From NCBI GenBank assembly GCA_964230255.1, contig CAXRGW010000128.1:1-54341 (forward strand): a stretch of DNA of 54,341 nt, written 5' to 3'. Positions 8,603 to 17,955 of this stretch are shown piece after piece. The DNA is from Alteromonas_E sp964230255. Lineage in GTDB: Bacteria; Pseudomonadota; Gammaproteobacteria; Enterobacterales; Alteromonadaceae. The position numbers and the translations under genes are program-made. Position 1 is the stretch's first letter. Every line of letters begins with the position of its first letter. The notes under the pieces are model-generated. The model was not told the DNA's origin and did no database searches. It saw only the letters and a program-made list of their open reading frames with translations.

Positions 8603-9778
8603 TCAATAAAGTTCTACGGCTAATGCAGTTCCTTCACCACCGCCAATACACAATGCTGCAATACCCTTCCTCTTGCCTTGTTGAGCCAAGGCATGCAACA
8701 AGGTGACCACAATACGTGCCCCTGAAGCACCAATTGGGTGTCCTAGGGCACAGGCTCCACCTTTGATATTTACCTTGTCGCTGTCAAGGCCAAGCTTATT
8801 GATACCGAGCATCGTGACCATTGCAAACGCTTCATTGATTTCAAATAAATCAACGTCAGCGATTTGCCAACCCGCTTTCGCAAGTACTTTCTCAACTGCA
8901 CCGACTGGTGCAATAGTGAAATCCTCCGGTTTTATCGCATTGGTTGCATGCGCAACAACTTTAGCCAATGGCTGTAGTCCTAACGCTTGAGCTTTACTTT
9001 CAGACATAACCAATAATGCTGCCGCACCATCGGATATTGAGCTAGAGTTAGCCGCTGTCACTGTGCCACCTTTTTTAAACGCTGGACGTAAGCTAGGGAT
9101 CTTGTCCGGACGCGCTGCACCTGGACCTTCATCGGTATCAACGACTACTTCGCCCTTGCGCGTTTTAACTGTTACTGGCGTGATCTCATCGTTAAACGCA
9201 CCATCGGCGATTGCTTGGTTAGCTTTATTGAGGGAGCTTAAAGCAAATTCGTCCATGGCTTCACGAGTAATGCCTTCATCATCAGCTGTACCTTGCGCAA
9301 AACATCCCATAGCTTGACCGTCATACGCATTTTCCAACCCGTCTAGCATCATATGGTCAAGGACTTGCCCATGGCCCATACGCATTCCACCCCGTGCTTT
9401 TGGCAACAAGTATGGGGCATTACTCATGCTCTCCATACCACCAGCAATAACCGTTTCGGCTGAACCTGCTTTAATCAAGTCATGGGCCAACATGATTGCC
9501 TTCATACCTGAGCCACAGACCTTATTGATGGTCATCGCACCAGCGGCTAATGGCACACCTGCACCTAACGACGCTTGACGCGCTGGCGCCTGGCCTTGGC
9601 CTGCGGGTAGTACACACCCCATAATGACTTCATCAACAATATCCTTATTTAAACCCGCTAATACAGCATCAATAGCTTGACTGCCCAACTGAGTAGAAGG
9701 TACCGCTGAAAGTGTACCCATAAACCCGCCCATGGCGGTCCGTTTTGCTGCAACAATTACTACTGAGTCTTGGCTCAT
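8603..9778 (-). CDS. atoB: Acetyl-CoA C-acetyltransferase (thiolase)
   Basis: This cytoplasmic thiolase interconverts two acetyl-CoA with acetoacetyl-CoA. It has 391 residues. The acylated Cys88 lies in KVCGSGMKA, followed by the NEAFA block, GHPIGASG with the catalytic His, and the second Cys in CIGGGEG. The chosen start is the ATG at 9778; a TTG six codons upstream is less likely because an AAGGG sequence is suitably placed only for the ATG. The gene is divergent from liuR and shares the operator region, so it probably belongs to the leucine regulon and consumes acetoacetyl-CoA derived from it. The symbol is by reaction type; the substrate range is not certain. Confidence 0.9.
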   Translation of the reverse strand: MSQDSVVIVAAKRTAMGGFMGTLSAVPSTQLGSQAIDAVLAGLNKDIVDEVIMGCVLPAGQGQAPARQASLGAGVPLAAGAMTINKVCGSGMKAIMLAHDLIKAGSAETVIAGGMESMSNAPYLLPKARGGMRMGHGQVLDHMMLDGLENAYDGQAMGCFAQGTADDEGITREAMDEFALSSLNKANQAIADGAFNDEITPVTVKTRKGEVVVDTDEGPGAARPDKIPSLRPAFKKGGTVTAANSSSISDGAAALLVMSESKAQALGLQPLAKVVAHATNAIKPEDFTIAPVGAVEKVLAKAGWQIADVDLFEINEAFAMVTMLGINKLGLDSDKVNIKGGACALGHPIGASGARIVVTLLHALAQQGKRKGIAALCIGGGEGTALAVELY

Positions 9779-9900
9779 AATTTCTACCCTTGTCAAAAGT
9801 TTCTATTAACAAACTTACATTCGTACATCAAATTTGACACACCACTTTGGTTCTATGTCACCTTTCAAACAGGTCTGAGTTGACGAAGCTTGCCGGCTAC

Positions 9901-9916
9901 TTTACCTTTACGTCAA
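9901..9916. promoter_or_regulatory. LiuR-type operator 1
   Basis: TTTACCTTTACGTCAA resembles the two-half-site LiuR motif with TTTACGT and ACGTCAA halves. It lies between the divergent thiolase gene and liuR. Confidence 0.5.
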
Positions 9917-9922
9917 TTAAGG

Positions 9923-9938
9923 TTTACGTAAACGTAAA
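9923..9938. promoter_or_regulatory. LiuR-type operator 2, perfect half-sites
   Basis: TTTACGT and ACGTAAA are exact inverted halves around a two-base centre. The start is 22 bases from that of the first operator, about two helical turns, so both sites face the same side of the DNA. A lone half-site ACGTAAA recurs at 10004-10010. MerR-family control of the divergent promoters is the expected mechanism. Confidence 0.6.
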
Positions 9939-10036
9939 CTTAACGTGGAATAGTGTTAAGAACAATAGTTCAGGCTTCCAACCTTCGCTACAACATTGCG
10001 CGTACGTAAACAAAACAGAACAGGTAAATACCTCCT

Positions 10037-10426
10037 ATGACTGACCGGACCTACACGATTGGTGAACTCGCCAAGTTTTTCGATGTAACACCCCGCTCGA
10101 TCCGCTTTTATGAAGAGCAGGATCTGTTAACGCCTGAGCGCGTTGGACAAGCCCGGGTCTATCACACCAAAGATAAAGTCCGGCTAAAGCTTATTTTGAG
10201 GGGAAAACGCCTCGGGTTCTCGCTAGCCGAAGTGAAAAACCTGTTTGAACTGTATGATTCAAACCCAAATTCCGCAGCACAATTAGAAGCCATGCTGCAA
10301 ATGACAGAACACAAAAGAGCCCTACTGCGCCAGCAACTAGACGATATACAAATGCTAATGAATGAATTAGACGAAGTGGAAAGTCGCTGTCGCGAAGAGC
10401 TTAATGAATTAGAACGAGGAAATTAG
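10037..10426 (+). CDS. liuR: MerR-family regulator of leucine/isovalerate catabolism
   Basis: This 129-residue DNA-binding protein begins with a MerR winged-helix domain: YTIGELAKFFDVTPRSIRFY forms the recognition helices and ARVYHTKDKVRLKLI the wing. A long dimerisation helix fills residues about 80-125. It has no cysteine pattern for metal sensing, as expected for LiuR, which senses a catabolic acyl-CoA. Its stop is one base from the liuA start, so it is the first gene of the operon it controls. The two operator-like sequences upstream support autoregulation. The LiuR assignment rests on both sequence type and gene context. Confidence 0.9.
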   Translation: MTDRTYTIGELAKFFDVTPRSIRFYEEQDLLTPERVGQARVYHTKDKVRLKLILRGKRLGFSLAEVKNLFELYDSNPNSAAQLEAMLQMTEHKRALLRQQLDDIQMLMNELDEVESRCREELNELERGN

Positions 10427-10427
10427 T

Positions 10428-11597
10428 ATGAATACTCCCTACCCTACGCTGAATTTTGGTCTTGGCGAAGATATTGATATGTTGCGCGAGCATGTGTATC
10501 AGTTCGCTCAAGGTGAAATAGCGCCACTGGCAGAAAAAGCAGATGAGCAAAACGAATTCCCAAATCAACTTTGGCCAAAACTGGGTGAAATGGGTTTGTT
10601 GGGTGTCACCGTTTCTGAGGAATACGGCGGTTCAAATATGGGCTACTTAGCGCATACCGTGGCAATGGAAGAAGTCAGTCGTGCTTCAGCTGGTATTGGT
10701 TTGAGTTACGGTGCGCATTCAAACTTATGCGTAAACCAGTTACATAAAAACGGTAACGATGCGCAAAAAGCTAAGTATTTGCCCCAATTGGTATCTGGTG
10801 AGCATATTGGCGCTTTAGCAATGAGTGAACCCAATGCTGGTTCCGATGTAGTTAGTATGAAGTTGCGTGCGGAAAAACAAGGCGATCGTTACATTCTAAA
10901 TGGTAATAAAATGTGGATCACCAATGGTCCAGATGCTAATACCTTTATCATCTATGCGAAAACCGATGTTAATGCGGGCCCACGCGGAATCACCGCATTT
11001 ATTGTTGAACGAGGCTTCAAAGGTTTCAGTCAGGCACAAAAGCTTGACAAATTGGGTATGCGCTCATCGAATACCTGTGAGTTGGTATTCGAAGACTGTG
11101 AAGTACCAGAAGAAAATATCCTTGGTGAAGTTGGTGGTGGCGTACGCGTACTGATGAGCGGCCTAGACTACGAACGCTTAGTGTTGTCAGGTGGCCCTCT
11201 AGGTATTATGCAAGCCTGTATGGACGTCGTTGTACCGTACATTCACGACCGTCAACAATTCGGCCAATCAATCGGTGAATTCCAATTGGTTCAGGGTAAG
11301 ATCGCCGACATGTACACCCAAATGAATGCTGCACGCGCCTACGTATACGCAGTAGCACGTTCTTGTGATCGTGGTGAAACCACGCGTAAAGATGCTGCTG
11401 GTGCTATCCTGTACTCAGCAGAGCTAGCAACTAAGATGGCGCTAGATGCAATCCAATTACTCGGTGGTAACGGCTATATTAACGAGTACCCGACAGGACG
11501 CTTGCTACGCGACGCTAAACTATACGAAATTGGCGCTGGTACTTCTGAAATCCGCCGCATGCTAATCGGCAGAGAGTTGTTTAAAGAATCAGTATAA
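10428..11597 (+). CDS. liuA: Isovaleryl-CoA dehydrogenase
   Basis: This FAD-dependent acyl-CoA dehydrogenase oxidises isovaleryl-CoA to 3-methylcrotonyl-CoA, the first liu step of leucine breakdown. It has 389 residues. AMSEPNAGSD and MWITNG are flavin and substrate contacts. The catalytic base is Glu249 in GLDYERLVLSGGPLG, the position characteristic of isovaleryl-CoA dehydrogenases; short-chain enzymes place the base elsewhere. QLLGGNGY and RRMLIGRELF close the protein. A GAGGAA Shine-Dalgarno sequence sits inside the end of liuR. Electrons should pass to ETF, whose genes are not in this window. Confidence 0.95.
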   Translation: MNTPYPTLNFGLGEDIDMLREHVYQFAQGEIAPLAEKADEQNEFPNQLWPKLGEMGLLGVTVSEEYGGSNMGYLAHTVAMEEVSRASAGIGLSYGAHSNLCVNQLHKNGNDAQKAKYLPQLVSGEHIGALAMSEPNAGSDVVSMKLRAEKQGDRYILNGNKMWITNGPDANTFIIYAKTDVNAGPRGITAFIVERGFKGFSQAQKLDKLGMRSSNTCELVFEDCEVPEENILGEVGGGVRVLMSGLDYERLVLSGGPLGIMQACMDVVVPYIHDRQQFGQSIGEFQLVQGKIADMYTQMNAARAYVYAVARSCDRGETTRKDAAGAILYSAELATKMALDAIQLLGGNGYINEYPTGRLLRDAKLYEIGAGTSEIRRMLIGRELFKESV

Positions 11598-11607
11598 GCT
11601 GTGCGCT

Positions 11608-11631
11608 AGATAAATAACGATAGTTTTATCT
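11608..11631. repeat. Small inverted repeat between liuA and liuB
   Basis: AGATAAA (11608-11614) and TTTATCT (11625-11631) pair around a 10-base loop. The stem is AT-rich and not a terminator. It could be a weak mRNA-stability element, or chance. Confidence 0.3.
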
Positions 11632-11653
11632 GAACGACTGCGGGAGAGAATGC

Positions 11654-13261
11654 GTGCCTCGGATCATAAGTAAAATAAACCCTAACAGCCAAACCTATGC
11701 TGACAATGCCGAATATATGCAGCAGCAAGTCAACGATTTGCGCGACAAGATCGCGCAAATTAATCAAGGCGGTGGTGAGAAAGCGAATCAACGTCACCTT
11801 TCACGCGGGAAATTGCTTCCACGTGAACGCATAAACGTGCTTTTGGACCCTGGCTCACCATTTTTGGAAATCGGTCAACTGGCTGCATGGGATGTGTACG
11901 AAGACTACGTACCCTGCGCAGGTGTTATTGCTGGTATTGGCATAATCAACGGTATTGAATGTATGGTGGTCGCAAACGATGCAACGGTTAAAGGTGGCAC
12001 TTACTACCCGCTAACGGTCAAAAAGCATTTACGTGCCCAAACCATTGCTGAGCAGAATAACCTACCTTGTATTTACTTGGTTGACTCAGGTGGCGCTAAC
12101 CTACCCCGTCAAGACGATGTATTTCCGGACCGCGAACACTTCGGCCGAATATTCTACAATCAAGCGAATTTGTCAGCACAAAACATCCCACAAATTGCGG
12201 TAGTGATGGGCTCGTGTACCGCTGGCGGCGCTTATGTACCTGCTATGGCTGATGAGTCAATCATTGTCAAAAATCAAGGTACGATATTTTTAGGTGGTCC
12301 ACCACTCGTTAAAGCGGCTACAGGAGAAGTGGTTACCGCCGAAGAATTAGGTGGTGGCGATGTTCACTGCCGTACCTCTGGTGTAGTTGACCATCTCGCA
12401 AACAACGACCATCACGCTTTGAGCATTGCGCGCAATAGCATTGCACGATTAAATCGTACTAAAGCCTTCGACGTCGATATTCAACCAGTTGTTGAGCCGG
12501 TGTACCCAACTGAAGAAATTTATGGCGTAGTCCCCAAAGACACCCGCCAGCCCTACGATGTGCGGGAAATCATCGCACGCATCGTTGATGGCTCTGAATT
12601 TGATGAATTTAAAGCCTTGTTTGGCACCACACTAGTGTGTGGTTTTGCCCGTATTTACGGCATTCCAGTCGGCATTGTCGCTAATAACGGTATCTTGTTC
12701 AGTGAATCAGCACAGAAAGGTGCGCACTTTATTGAGCTGTGTGCACAGAGAAAAATTCCACTGATTTTCCTGCAAAACATCACCGGCTTTATGGTGGGCA
12801 AACAGTATGAATCAGGCGGTATCGCCAAGCACGGTGCCAAAATGGTAACGGCTGTGGCATGTGCGAAGGTCCCTAAACTCACCGTATTGATTGGCGGTAG
12901 TTTTGGTGCCGGTAACTATGGCATGTGTGGACGCGCGTATGATCCACGTTTCCTATTTATGTGGCCAAACGCTCGCATCTCAGTAATGGGCGGCGAACAA
13001 GCCGCTGGTGTACTTGCCCAAGTTAAGCGCGATCAAAAAGAACGTGCTGGTGAACAGTGGTCAGCAGAAGAAGAACAGACCTTTAAGCAGCCAATTATCG
13101 ACACATACGAACAACAAGGTCACCCTTATTACGCGTCTGCGCGTTTGTGGGATGATGGTGTCATCGACCCTGCTGATACGCGTCGAGTCCTTGGACTTTC
13201 ACTTTCTGCAGCACTTAACAAGCCAATTGAAGAAACGCAGTTTGGCGTGTTCAGAATGTAA
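11654..13261 (+). CDS. liuB: 3-Methylcrotonyl-CoA carboxylase, carboxyltransferase subunit
   Basis: This subunit transfers CO2 from carboxybiotin to 3-methylcrotonyl-CoA, giving 3-methylglutaconyl-CoA. The 535 residues span the two carboxyltransferase lobes. GSCTAGGAYVPAMADE and GGPPLVKAATGE lie in the N lobe, and NITGFMVGKQYESGGIAKHGAKM with GGSFGAGNYGMCGRAYDPRF in the C lobe. The start is a GTG at 11654, with GGGAGAG at 11642-11648 five bases before it. An ATG at 11650 is out of frame. It works in a complex with the biotin subunit encoded two genes downstream. Confidence 0.95.
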   Translation: MPRIISKINPNSQTYADNAEYMQQQVNDLRDKIAQINQGGGEKANQRHLSRGKLLPRERINVLLDPGSPFLEIGQLAAWDVYEDYVPCAGVIAGIGIINGIECMVVANDATVKGGTYYPLTVKKHLRAQTIAEQNNLPCIYLVDSGGANLPRQDDVFPDREHFGRIFYNQANLSAQNIPQIAVVMGSCTAGGAYVPAMADESIIVKNQGTIFLGGPPLVKAATGEVVTAEELGGGDVHCRTSGVVDHLANNDHHALSIARNSIARLNRTKAFDVDIQPVVEPVYPTEEIYGVVPKDTRQPYDVREIIARIVDGSEFDEFKALFGTTLVCGFARIYGIPVGIVANNGILFSESAQKGAHFIELCAQRKIPLIFLQNITGFMVGKQYESGGIAKHGAKMVTAVACAKVPKLTVLIGGSFGAGNYGMCGRAYDPRFLFMWPNARISVMGGEQAAGVLAQVKRDQKERAGEQWSAEEEQTFKQPIIDTYEQQGHPYYASARLWDDGVIDPADTRRVLGLSLSAALNKPIEETQFGVFRM

Positions 13262-13272
13262 GGACTATGACA

Positions 13273-14073
13273 ATGACAACTTTTAACAATGTCACCTACC
13301 ACAAAGACACAAACAACGTGGTAACCGTTACGATGAACCGTCCAGATAAGCATAATGCCTTTAATGATGAAATGATTGCTGAATTACAGGGTTGTTTTGT
13401 TCGTGTGAATCAAGATCCAGAAGCGCGTGCGATGGTCCTAGCGTCGAATGGCAAAAGTTTTTGTGCCGGAGCCGACTTAAATTGGATGCAACGCATGGCG
13501 GAGTATTCCTATGAGCAAAATAAACAAGATGCGGAAAAGCTGGCCGCTTTGTTTGAAATGCTCTATCACCTACGCGTGCCCAGTATTGCGCGCGTTCAAG
13601 GCTCGGCCTTTGGTGGTGCGATTGGTCTTATCGCCTGCTGTGATATGGCAATCGCCAGTAAACTCAGCAAGTTTTGCTTAAGTGAAGTCAAAATTGGTTT
13701 AGTACCAGCGACTATCTCTCCTTATGTCGTCGAAGCTTTAGGCCCTCGGGTTGCAAAGCGTTACTTTATGACCGCTGAAGTGTTCTCTTCTCGCCGCGCA
13801 CGTCGCTTAGGTCTGATTAGCGAAGTGGTGAATGAAGAGTCACTCGACGAAACCATAGATGACTTGGTCAAGCACATCCTCGCTAACGGTCCACGCGCAG
13901 TAGCCCAAGCCAAAGAACTAGTAGAAGAAGTGGCTTACAAACCGATTACTGGTGATTTAATTGACTCTACTAGTGAGCTGATTGCACGTATCCGTGTGTC
14001 AGAAGAAGGCCAAGAAGGTCTCCAAGCATTTTTACAAAAACGCAGCCCTAACTGGCGTGAGGACAACGCATGA
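13273..14073 (+). CDS. liuC: Methylglutaconyl-CoA hydratase
   Basis: This crotonase-fold enzyme hydrates 3-methylglutaconyl-CoA to HMG-CoA. About 266 residues; the oxyanion-hole segments are FCAGADLNWMQRMA and GSAFGGAIGLIACCD, and LSEVKIGLVPATISPYV is typical of the hydratase. Two ATG codons compete: 13267, only two bases after the AAGGA at 13260-13264, and 13273, at eight bases. The second has the better spacing and is used here. The gene follows liuB by about ten bases and overlaps liuD by four, so it is embedded in the operon. Confidence 0.92.
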   Translation: MTTFNNVTYHKDTNNVVTVTMNRPDKHNAFNDEMIAELQGCFVRVNQDPEARAMVLASNGKSFCAGADLNWMQRMAEYSYEQNKQDAEKLAALFEMLYHLRVPSIARVQGSAFGGAIGLIACCDMAIASKLSKFCLSEVKIGLVPATISPYVVEALGPRVAKRYFMTAEVFSSRRARRLGLISEVVNEESLDETIDDLVKHILANGPRAVAQAKELVEEVAYKPITGDLIDSTSELIARIRVSEEGQEGLQAFLQKRSPNWREDNA

Positions 14074-16076
14074 TAAACAAGTTATTGATTGCCAATCGCG
14101 GTGAAATTACCTGTCGAATCATTCGCACAGCCAAACGTTTGGGTATTGCAACTGTAGCGGTCTATTCCGATGCCGATGCCAACGCATTACACGTGCAAAT
14201 GGCCGATGAAGCGGTACATATTGGCGGTTCTGCCTCAAAAGACAGTTACCTTAAAGGTGATATTATTATTGCCGCCGCAAAAAAAACCGGTGCTCAAGCG
14301 ATTCACCCGGGCTATGGCTTTTTGTCAGAAAATGCAGTTTTTGCTCAGAAGTGCAGCGATAACGATATTATTTTCGTTGGCCCCCCCATTGGCGCTATCG
14401 AAGCTATGGGTTCTAAATCGGCTGCTAAAACCATTATGGAACAAGCCGCAGTACCTTTGGTTCCAGGCTATCACGGTGAACAACAAAGCGAAGAGCTGCT
14501 AAAACAAGCTGCTGACGATATCGGCTACCCCGTGCTATTAAAAGCGGCCGCAGGAGGCGGTGGCAAAGGAATGCGACAAGTTCACAGTGAAGTCGAATTC
14601 AGCGCTGGTTTAGCGGCTGCCAAGCGCGAAGCAATGGCCAGTTTTAACGACGATGTGATGTTAGTTGAAAAGTATCTCACCCAACCGCGTCACGTTGAGA
14701 TCCAAGTATTCTGTGACCATCACGGCAATGGCGTGTACTTGTTTGAACGCGACTGTTCAGTCCAGCGTCGTCACCAAAAAGTGATTGAGGAAGCACCCGC
14801 ACCAGGCCTGCCAGATGAGATCCGCAGTGCCATGGGTGAAGCAGCACTCACCGCCGCCAAAGCCATTAATTACGTGGGTGCAGGAACCGTAGAATTCTTG
14901 TACGACAGCGATGGCAGTTTTTACTTTATGGAGATGAACACGCGTCTGCAAGTGGAACATCCAGTTACTGAGATGATCACCGGTCAGGACCTAGTTGAAT
15001 GGCAGTTGCGCGTTGCCAGTGGTGAGCCGCTCCCTGCCACTCAAGACCAGCTGACAATTACGGGGCACGCTTTCGAAGCACGGGTATATGCGGAAGATCC
15101 CAATAATGAGTTCTTGCCGGCTACTGGCGTACTTTCAACCTTGCGCCCACCGCAAGAAAATAGCTTTGTAAGGGTTGATACTGGTGTTTTAGAAGGCGAT
15201 ACAGTATCGGTTTTCTACGACCCGATGATTGCAAAGCTAATCGTATGGGACGAAGACCGCAGCAAAGCGTTACAGCGTTTGGCGCTAGCGTTACAGGATT
15301 ATCATATCCATGGCGTCACAACTAATATTGAGTTTTTATACAACATTGCGACCTGTGAGCCATTCGTAAATGCAGATTTAACCACTGGGTTTATTGATGA
15401 TCACTACGACGCTCTGTTTGCCAGCCATCTGGCCAGTGATGAAATGCTGATTTATGCGGGACTCGGGGTACTGCTTAATCAAACGCCAGCTACAGTGCAG
15501 CAAGGCCCTATCGCAGGCTGGATTTCACCTGCCCATATCGCTGATGGCTGGCGAGCTAATGAAGATCATTCGCAAACCATTCAGTTGCGCTTAAGCAGCG
15601 GCGACATTATTGATGTAGCTGCAATCTTTGTCTCCGGTCGTGAACAAAACACCTGGAAAGTCAGCATCAATGGCAAATCGCACATGTGTAGTGGCAGATT
15701 GCACAACGGTAAACTCGACGCCAATGTCGATGGTCATCGTCAACAACTCACACTGGCATCGGATAACAACCATTATCATGTGTTTGGCGATCGCCAATCG
15801 CTGCAATTTGAACAGGTATTGCCTGACCTTGGCATCGATGATAATGCTGATAATCAAGGCGGTTTGACCGCTCCGATGAATGGCACCATTGTGTCACTAT
15901 TAGTTGAAGATAATGCGCAAGTAGAGGCAGGTACACCGCTGCTGATCATGGAAGCAATGAAAATGGAGCACACGATTAAAGCACCCACTAATGGCACTGT
16001 AAAAGAATTCTTTTTTAGCGCGGGCGCGCTCGTAGATGGCGGTGCAGCACTTTTGGAGTTTGAACCTGATGAATAG
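14070..16076 (+). CDS. liuD: 3-Methylcrotonyl-CoA carboxylase, biotin-containing subunit
   Basis: This ATP-dependent biotin carboxylase and carrier subunit has 668 residues. The biotin carboxylase region (1-about 450) opens with LLIANRGEITCRIIRTAKRLG. It includes the glycine-rich AAAGGGGKGMRQV ATP loop and MEMNTRLQVEHPVTE. After a middle linker domain, the biotinyl domain ends the protein with EAMKMEHTI; Lys631 is the biotin attachment residue. The start overlaps liuC in an ATGA arrangement. The subunit pairs with LiuB. Length and architecture match known MCC alpha subunits. Confidence 0.95.
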   Translation: MINKLLIANRGEITCRIIRTAKRLGIATVAVYSDADANALHVQMADEAVHIGGSASKDSYLKGDIIIAAAKKTGAQAIHPGYGFLSENAVFAQKCSDNDIIFVGPPIGAIEAMGSKSAAKTIMEQAAVPLVPGYHGEQQSEELLKQAADDIGYPVLLKAAAGGGGKGMRQVHSEVEFSAGLAAAKREAMASFNDDVMLVEKYLTQPRHVEIQVFCDHHGNGVYLFERDCSVQRRHQKVIEEAPAPGLPDEIRSAMGEAALTAAKAINYVGAGTVEFLYDSDGSFYFMEMNTRLQVEHPVTEMITGQDLVEWQLRVASGEPLPATQDQLTITGHAFEARVYAEDPNNEFLPATGVLSTLRPPQENSFVRVDTGVLEGDTVSVFYDPMIAKLIVWDEDRSKALQRLALALQDYHIHGVTTNIEFLYNIATCEPFVNADLTTGFIDDHYDALFASHLASDEMLIYAGLGVLLNQTPATVQQGPIAGWISPAHIADGWRANEDHSQTIQLRLSSGDIIDVAAIFVSGREQNTWKVSINGKSHMCSGRLHNGKLDANVDGHRQQLTLASDNNHYHVFGDRQSLQFEQVLPDLGIDDNADNQGGLTAPMNGTIVSLLVEDNAQVEAGTPLLIMEAMKMEHTIKAPTNGTVKEFFFSAGALVDGGAALLEFEPDE

Positions 16077-16971
16077 TGACTTACCTAGTTCTGTTAGTAT
16101 CATCGAAGTAGGTCCACGAGATGGTTTACAAAACGAAGCCGGAGTCATCGCCCTTGAAGATAAGGTAAGGCTTATCAATCAACTTGCAGGGGCGGGCTTA
16201 AAACGTATTGAAGCAGGCAGCTTTGTATCTCCCAAGTGGGTGCCGCAAATGGCTGACAGTGCCGACGTTTTAGCAAACATTGACCGGACTGAAGGTGTTA
16301 TCTATTCGGCATTAACACCCAATATGCGTGGCTTTGAGTCGGCCGTTCTTGCAAACGTCGACGAAGTCGCTATTTTTGGTGCTGCTTCAGAAGCCTTTTC
16401 GCAAAAAAATATCAATTGTTCAATCGCTGGCAGCTTAGAGCGCTTCAGTCAAGTGATGGCGGCCGCAAAACAGCGGGATATTCGTGTACGCGGTTATGTA
16501 TCCTGTGTATTGGGTTGTCCGTATGAAGGCGAGGTATACCCCAGTAAAGTCGCTGAGGTCAGCAAGCTCATGTACGACATGGGGTGCTATGAGATATCAC
16601 TTGGCGACACTATTGGCGTTGGCACACCAAGTAAAACGGCACAAATGCTTGAAGCAGTGCTTGCTGAGGTTCCCAAACACGCACTTGCGGTGCATTTTCA
16701 CGACACTTACGGTCAAGCACTTGCCAATATACTCGTGGCATTAAACTACGGTATCAGTAATGTAGATAGTGCGGTGGCTGGCCTGGGCGGTTGCCCATAC
16801 GCAAAGGGCGCGAGTGGCAATGTTGCATCAGAAGACGTGGTCTACATGCTCAATGGCATGGGCATCGACTGCGGCGTTGATCTCAATGCCCTAGTCGCCG
16901 CCGGCATACGGATTTCTGAAGCATTAAACAAAACAAGTCAGTCTAAAGTTGCAAACGCTCTGAGCAATTAA
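16069..16971 (+). CDS. liuE: Hydroxymethylglutaryl-CoA lyase
   Basis: This TIM-barrel lyase cleaves HMG-CoA to acetyl-CoA and acetoacetate, the last liu step. It has 300 residues. EVGPRDGLQNE holds the catalytic arginine and metal-binding aspartate, HFHDTYG supplies metal-binding histidines, and GLGGCPYAKGASGNVASED is the lyase signature with its active-site cysteine. The start is the ATG at 16069, overlapping the liuD end by eight bases, with GGAG about ten bases upstream; conserved sequence begins right after it. The stop is one base from the stop of the convergent desaturase gene, leaving no room for a terminator. Confidence 0.95.
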   Translation: MNSDLPSSVSIIEVGPRDGLQNEAGVIALEDKVRLINQLAGAGLKRIEAGSFVSPKWVPQMADSADVLANIDRTEGVIYSALTPNMRGFESAVLANVDEVAIFGAASEAFSQKNINCSIAGSLERFSQVMAAAKQRDIRVRGYVSCVLGCPYEGEVYPSKVAEVSKLMYDMGCYEISLGDTIGVGTPSKTAQMLEAVLAEVPKHALAVHFHDTYGQALANILVALNYGISNVDSAVAGLGGCPYAKGASGNVASEDVVYMLNGMGIDCGVDLNALVAAGIRISEALNKTSQSKVANALSN

Positions 16972-16972
16972 A

Positions 16973-17920
16973 TTATACTAATTTGCGTAACACCTCAGTA
17001 TAACTGGGCAAAATCTCGGCGCCCTCAAGGGCGCCTTCATTCACTAGGTATTGGTGCAAGGCTGCCAAATGATACGGTGGTACTTGTGGCAACCAGTGAT
17101 GTTCAATGTGGTAGTTAACATGGTTAGGTGCTACTGTGAAACGCGCTAGAACCCCAGCTTTTACAGTGCGCGCGTGCAAGCGCGGATCGACATCAAGTAA
17201 ATCAGGCACACTGGCATGTTCAGCCGCATTGCGGATCCTTGAAAACAGTGAAAATGTGGTAAAATAAGCAATCCACCACAACGCATAATTCAATAAGCTC
17301 CCAATGGCTAAACAAAACGCGAGCATTGCCACATGCATTATCAACGACCGATACAAATTTCGCCATAAATTAAACAGCATTTGCTGCCAACTTAACGACT
17401 GCCGGTCGACTGATTTGTACGCCATATCGTAGTGAATAATACCCGCGTGCATGAGCATGACCAAAATGAAATTCTTGGTACCAGTAATAGCAAAACAATC
17501 GCGGGCAATTTTTCGAATCACAGCCATGCGAGAAACTGGGTAACTGCGATAATTGACATAGTCTGGATCGTCTCTAGTTCCGGCGTTAGCGTGATGTTTA
17601 AGGTGATAACGTTGATAACCATCATATTGAGCTAAGATTGGCGCCGCACACAACCAACGCCCCACCCATTGATTGGCGTTTTTGGACAGGAATAATGCGT
17701 GGTGCGCACAATCATGCATCAAAATGCCGAGCCCCAATTGTCGATTGCCCAATAAAACTAGGCTAATGATGTAACTAAAGATAGATTGCCAAACTACTGG
17801 CAATAGCAAGGCTAATAAAATTAAAGCGTAATTAATTATGATGAGACGCCATGCTGCAGCATCCGAGCGCTGCAAATACGGGCGAATGTTTAATTTACGA
17901 ATTAACTCTAAATGCGTCAT
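16973..17920 (-). CDS. Membrane fatty acid desaturase family protein
   Basis: This integral membrane di-iron protein of 315 residues has the three histidine boxes of the desaturase/hydroxylase superfamily: HDCAHH (about 69-74), HLKHH (about 106-110) and HIEHH (about 272-276), with hydrophobic helices between them. It should introduce a double bond or hydroxyl into a lipid chain, using electrons from ferredoxin or cytochrome b5-like donors not found nearby. The exact substrate cannot be read from sequence. It lies 35 bases after a SRPBCC-fold gene, probably as a two-gene operon. Carotenoid or sterol oxygenases of the same superfamily are alternatives. Confidence 0.85.
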   Translation of the reverse strand: MTHLELIRKLNIRPYLQRSDAAAWRLIIINYALILLALLLPVVWQSIFSYIISLVLLGNRQLGLGILMHDCAHHALFLSKNANQWVGRWLCAAPILAQYDGYQRYHLKHHANAGTRDDPDYVNYRSYPVSRMAVIRKIARDCFAITGTKNFILVMLMHAGIIHYDMAYKSVDRQSLSWQQMLFNLWRNLYRSLIMHVAMLAFCLAIGSLLNYALWWIAYFTTFSLFSRIRNAAEHASVPDLLDVDPRLHARTVKAGVLARFTVAPNHVNYHIEHHWLPQVPPYHLAALHQYLVNEGALEGAEILPSYTEVLRKLV

Positions 17921-17955
17921 AAGGTTATCACTTCGGGTTTAGTGAGTATAAGGCC

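Noticed and set aside
9847..10044. Open reading frame of 65 codons in front of liuR
   Set aside because: It covers the operator region of the divergent promoters, overlaps the liuR start and has no family similarity or credible codon pattern. Treated as noncoding.
15591..15936. Several open frames on both strands inside liuD
   Set aside because: They lie within the biotin carboxylase subunit gene, which is continuous and fully conserved in layout.
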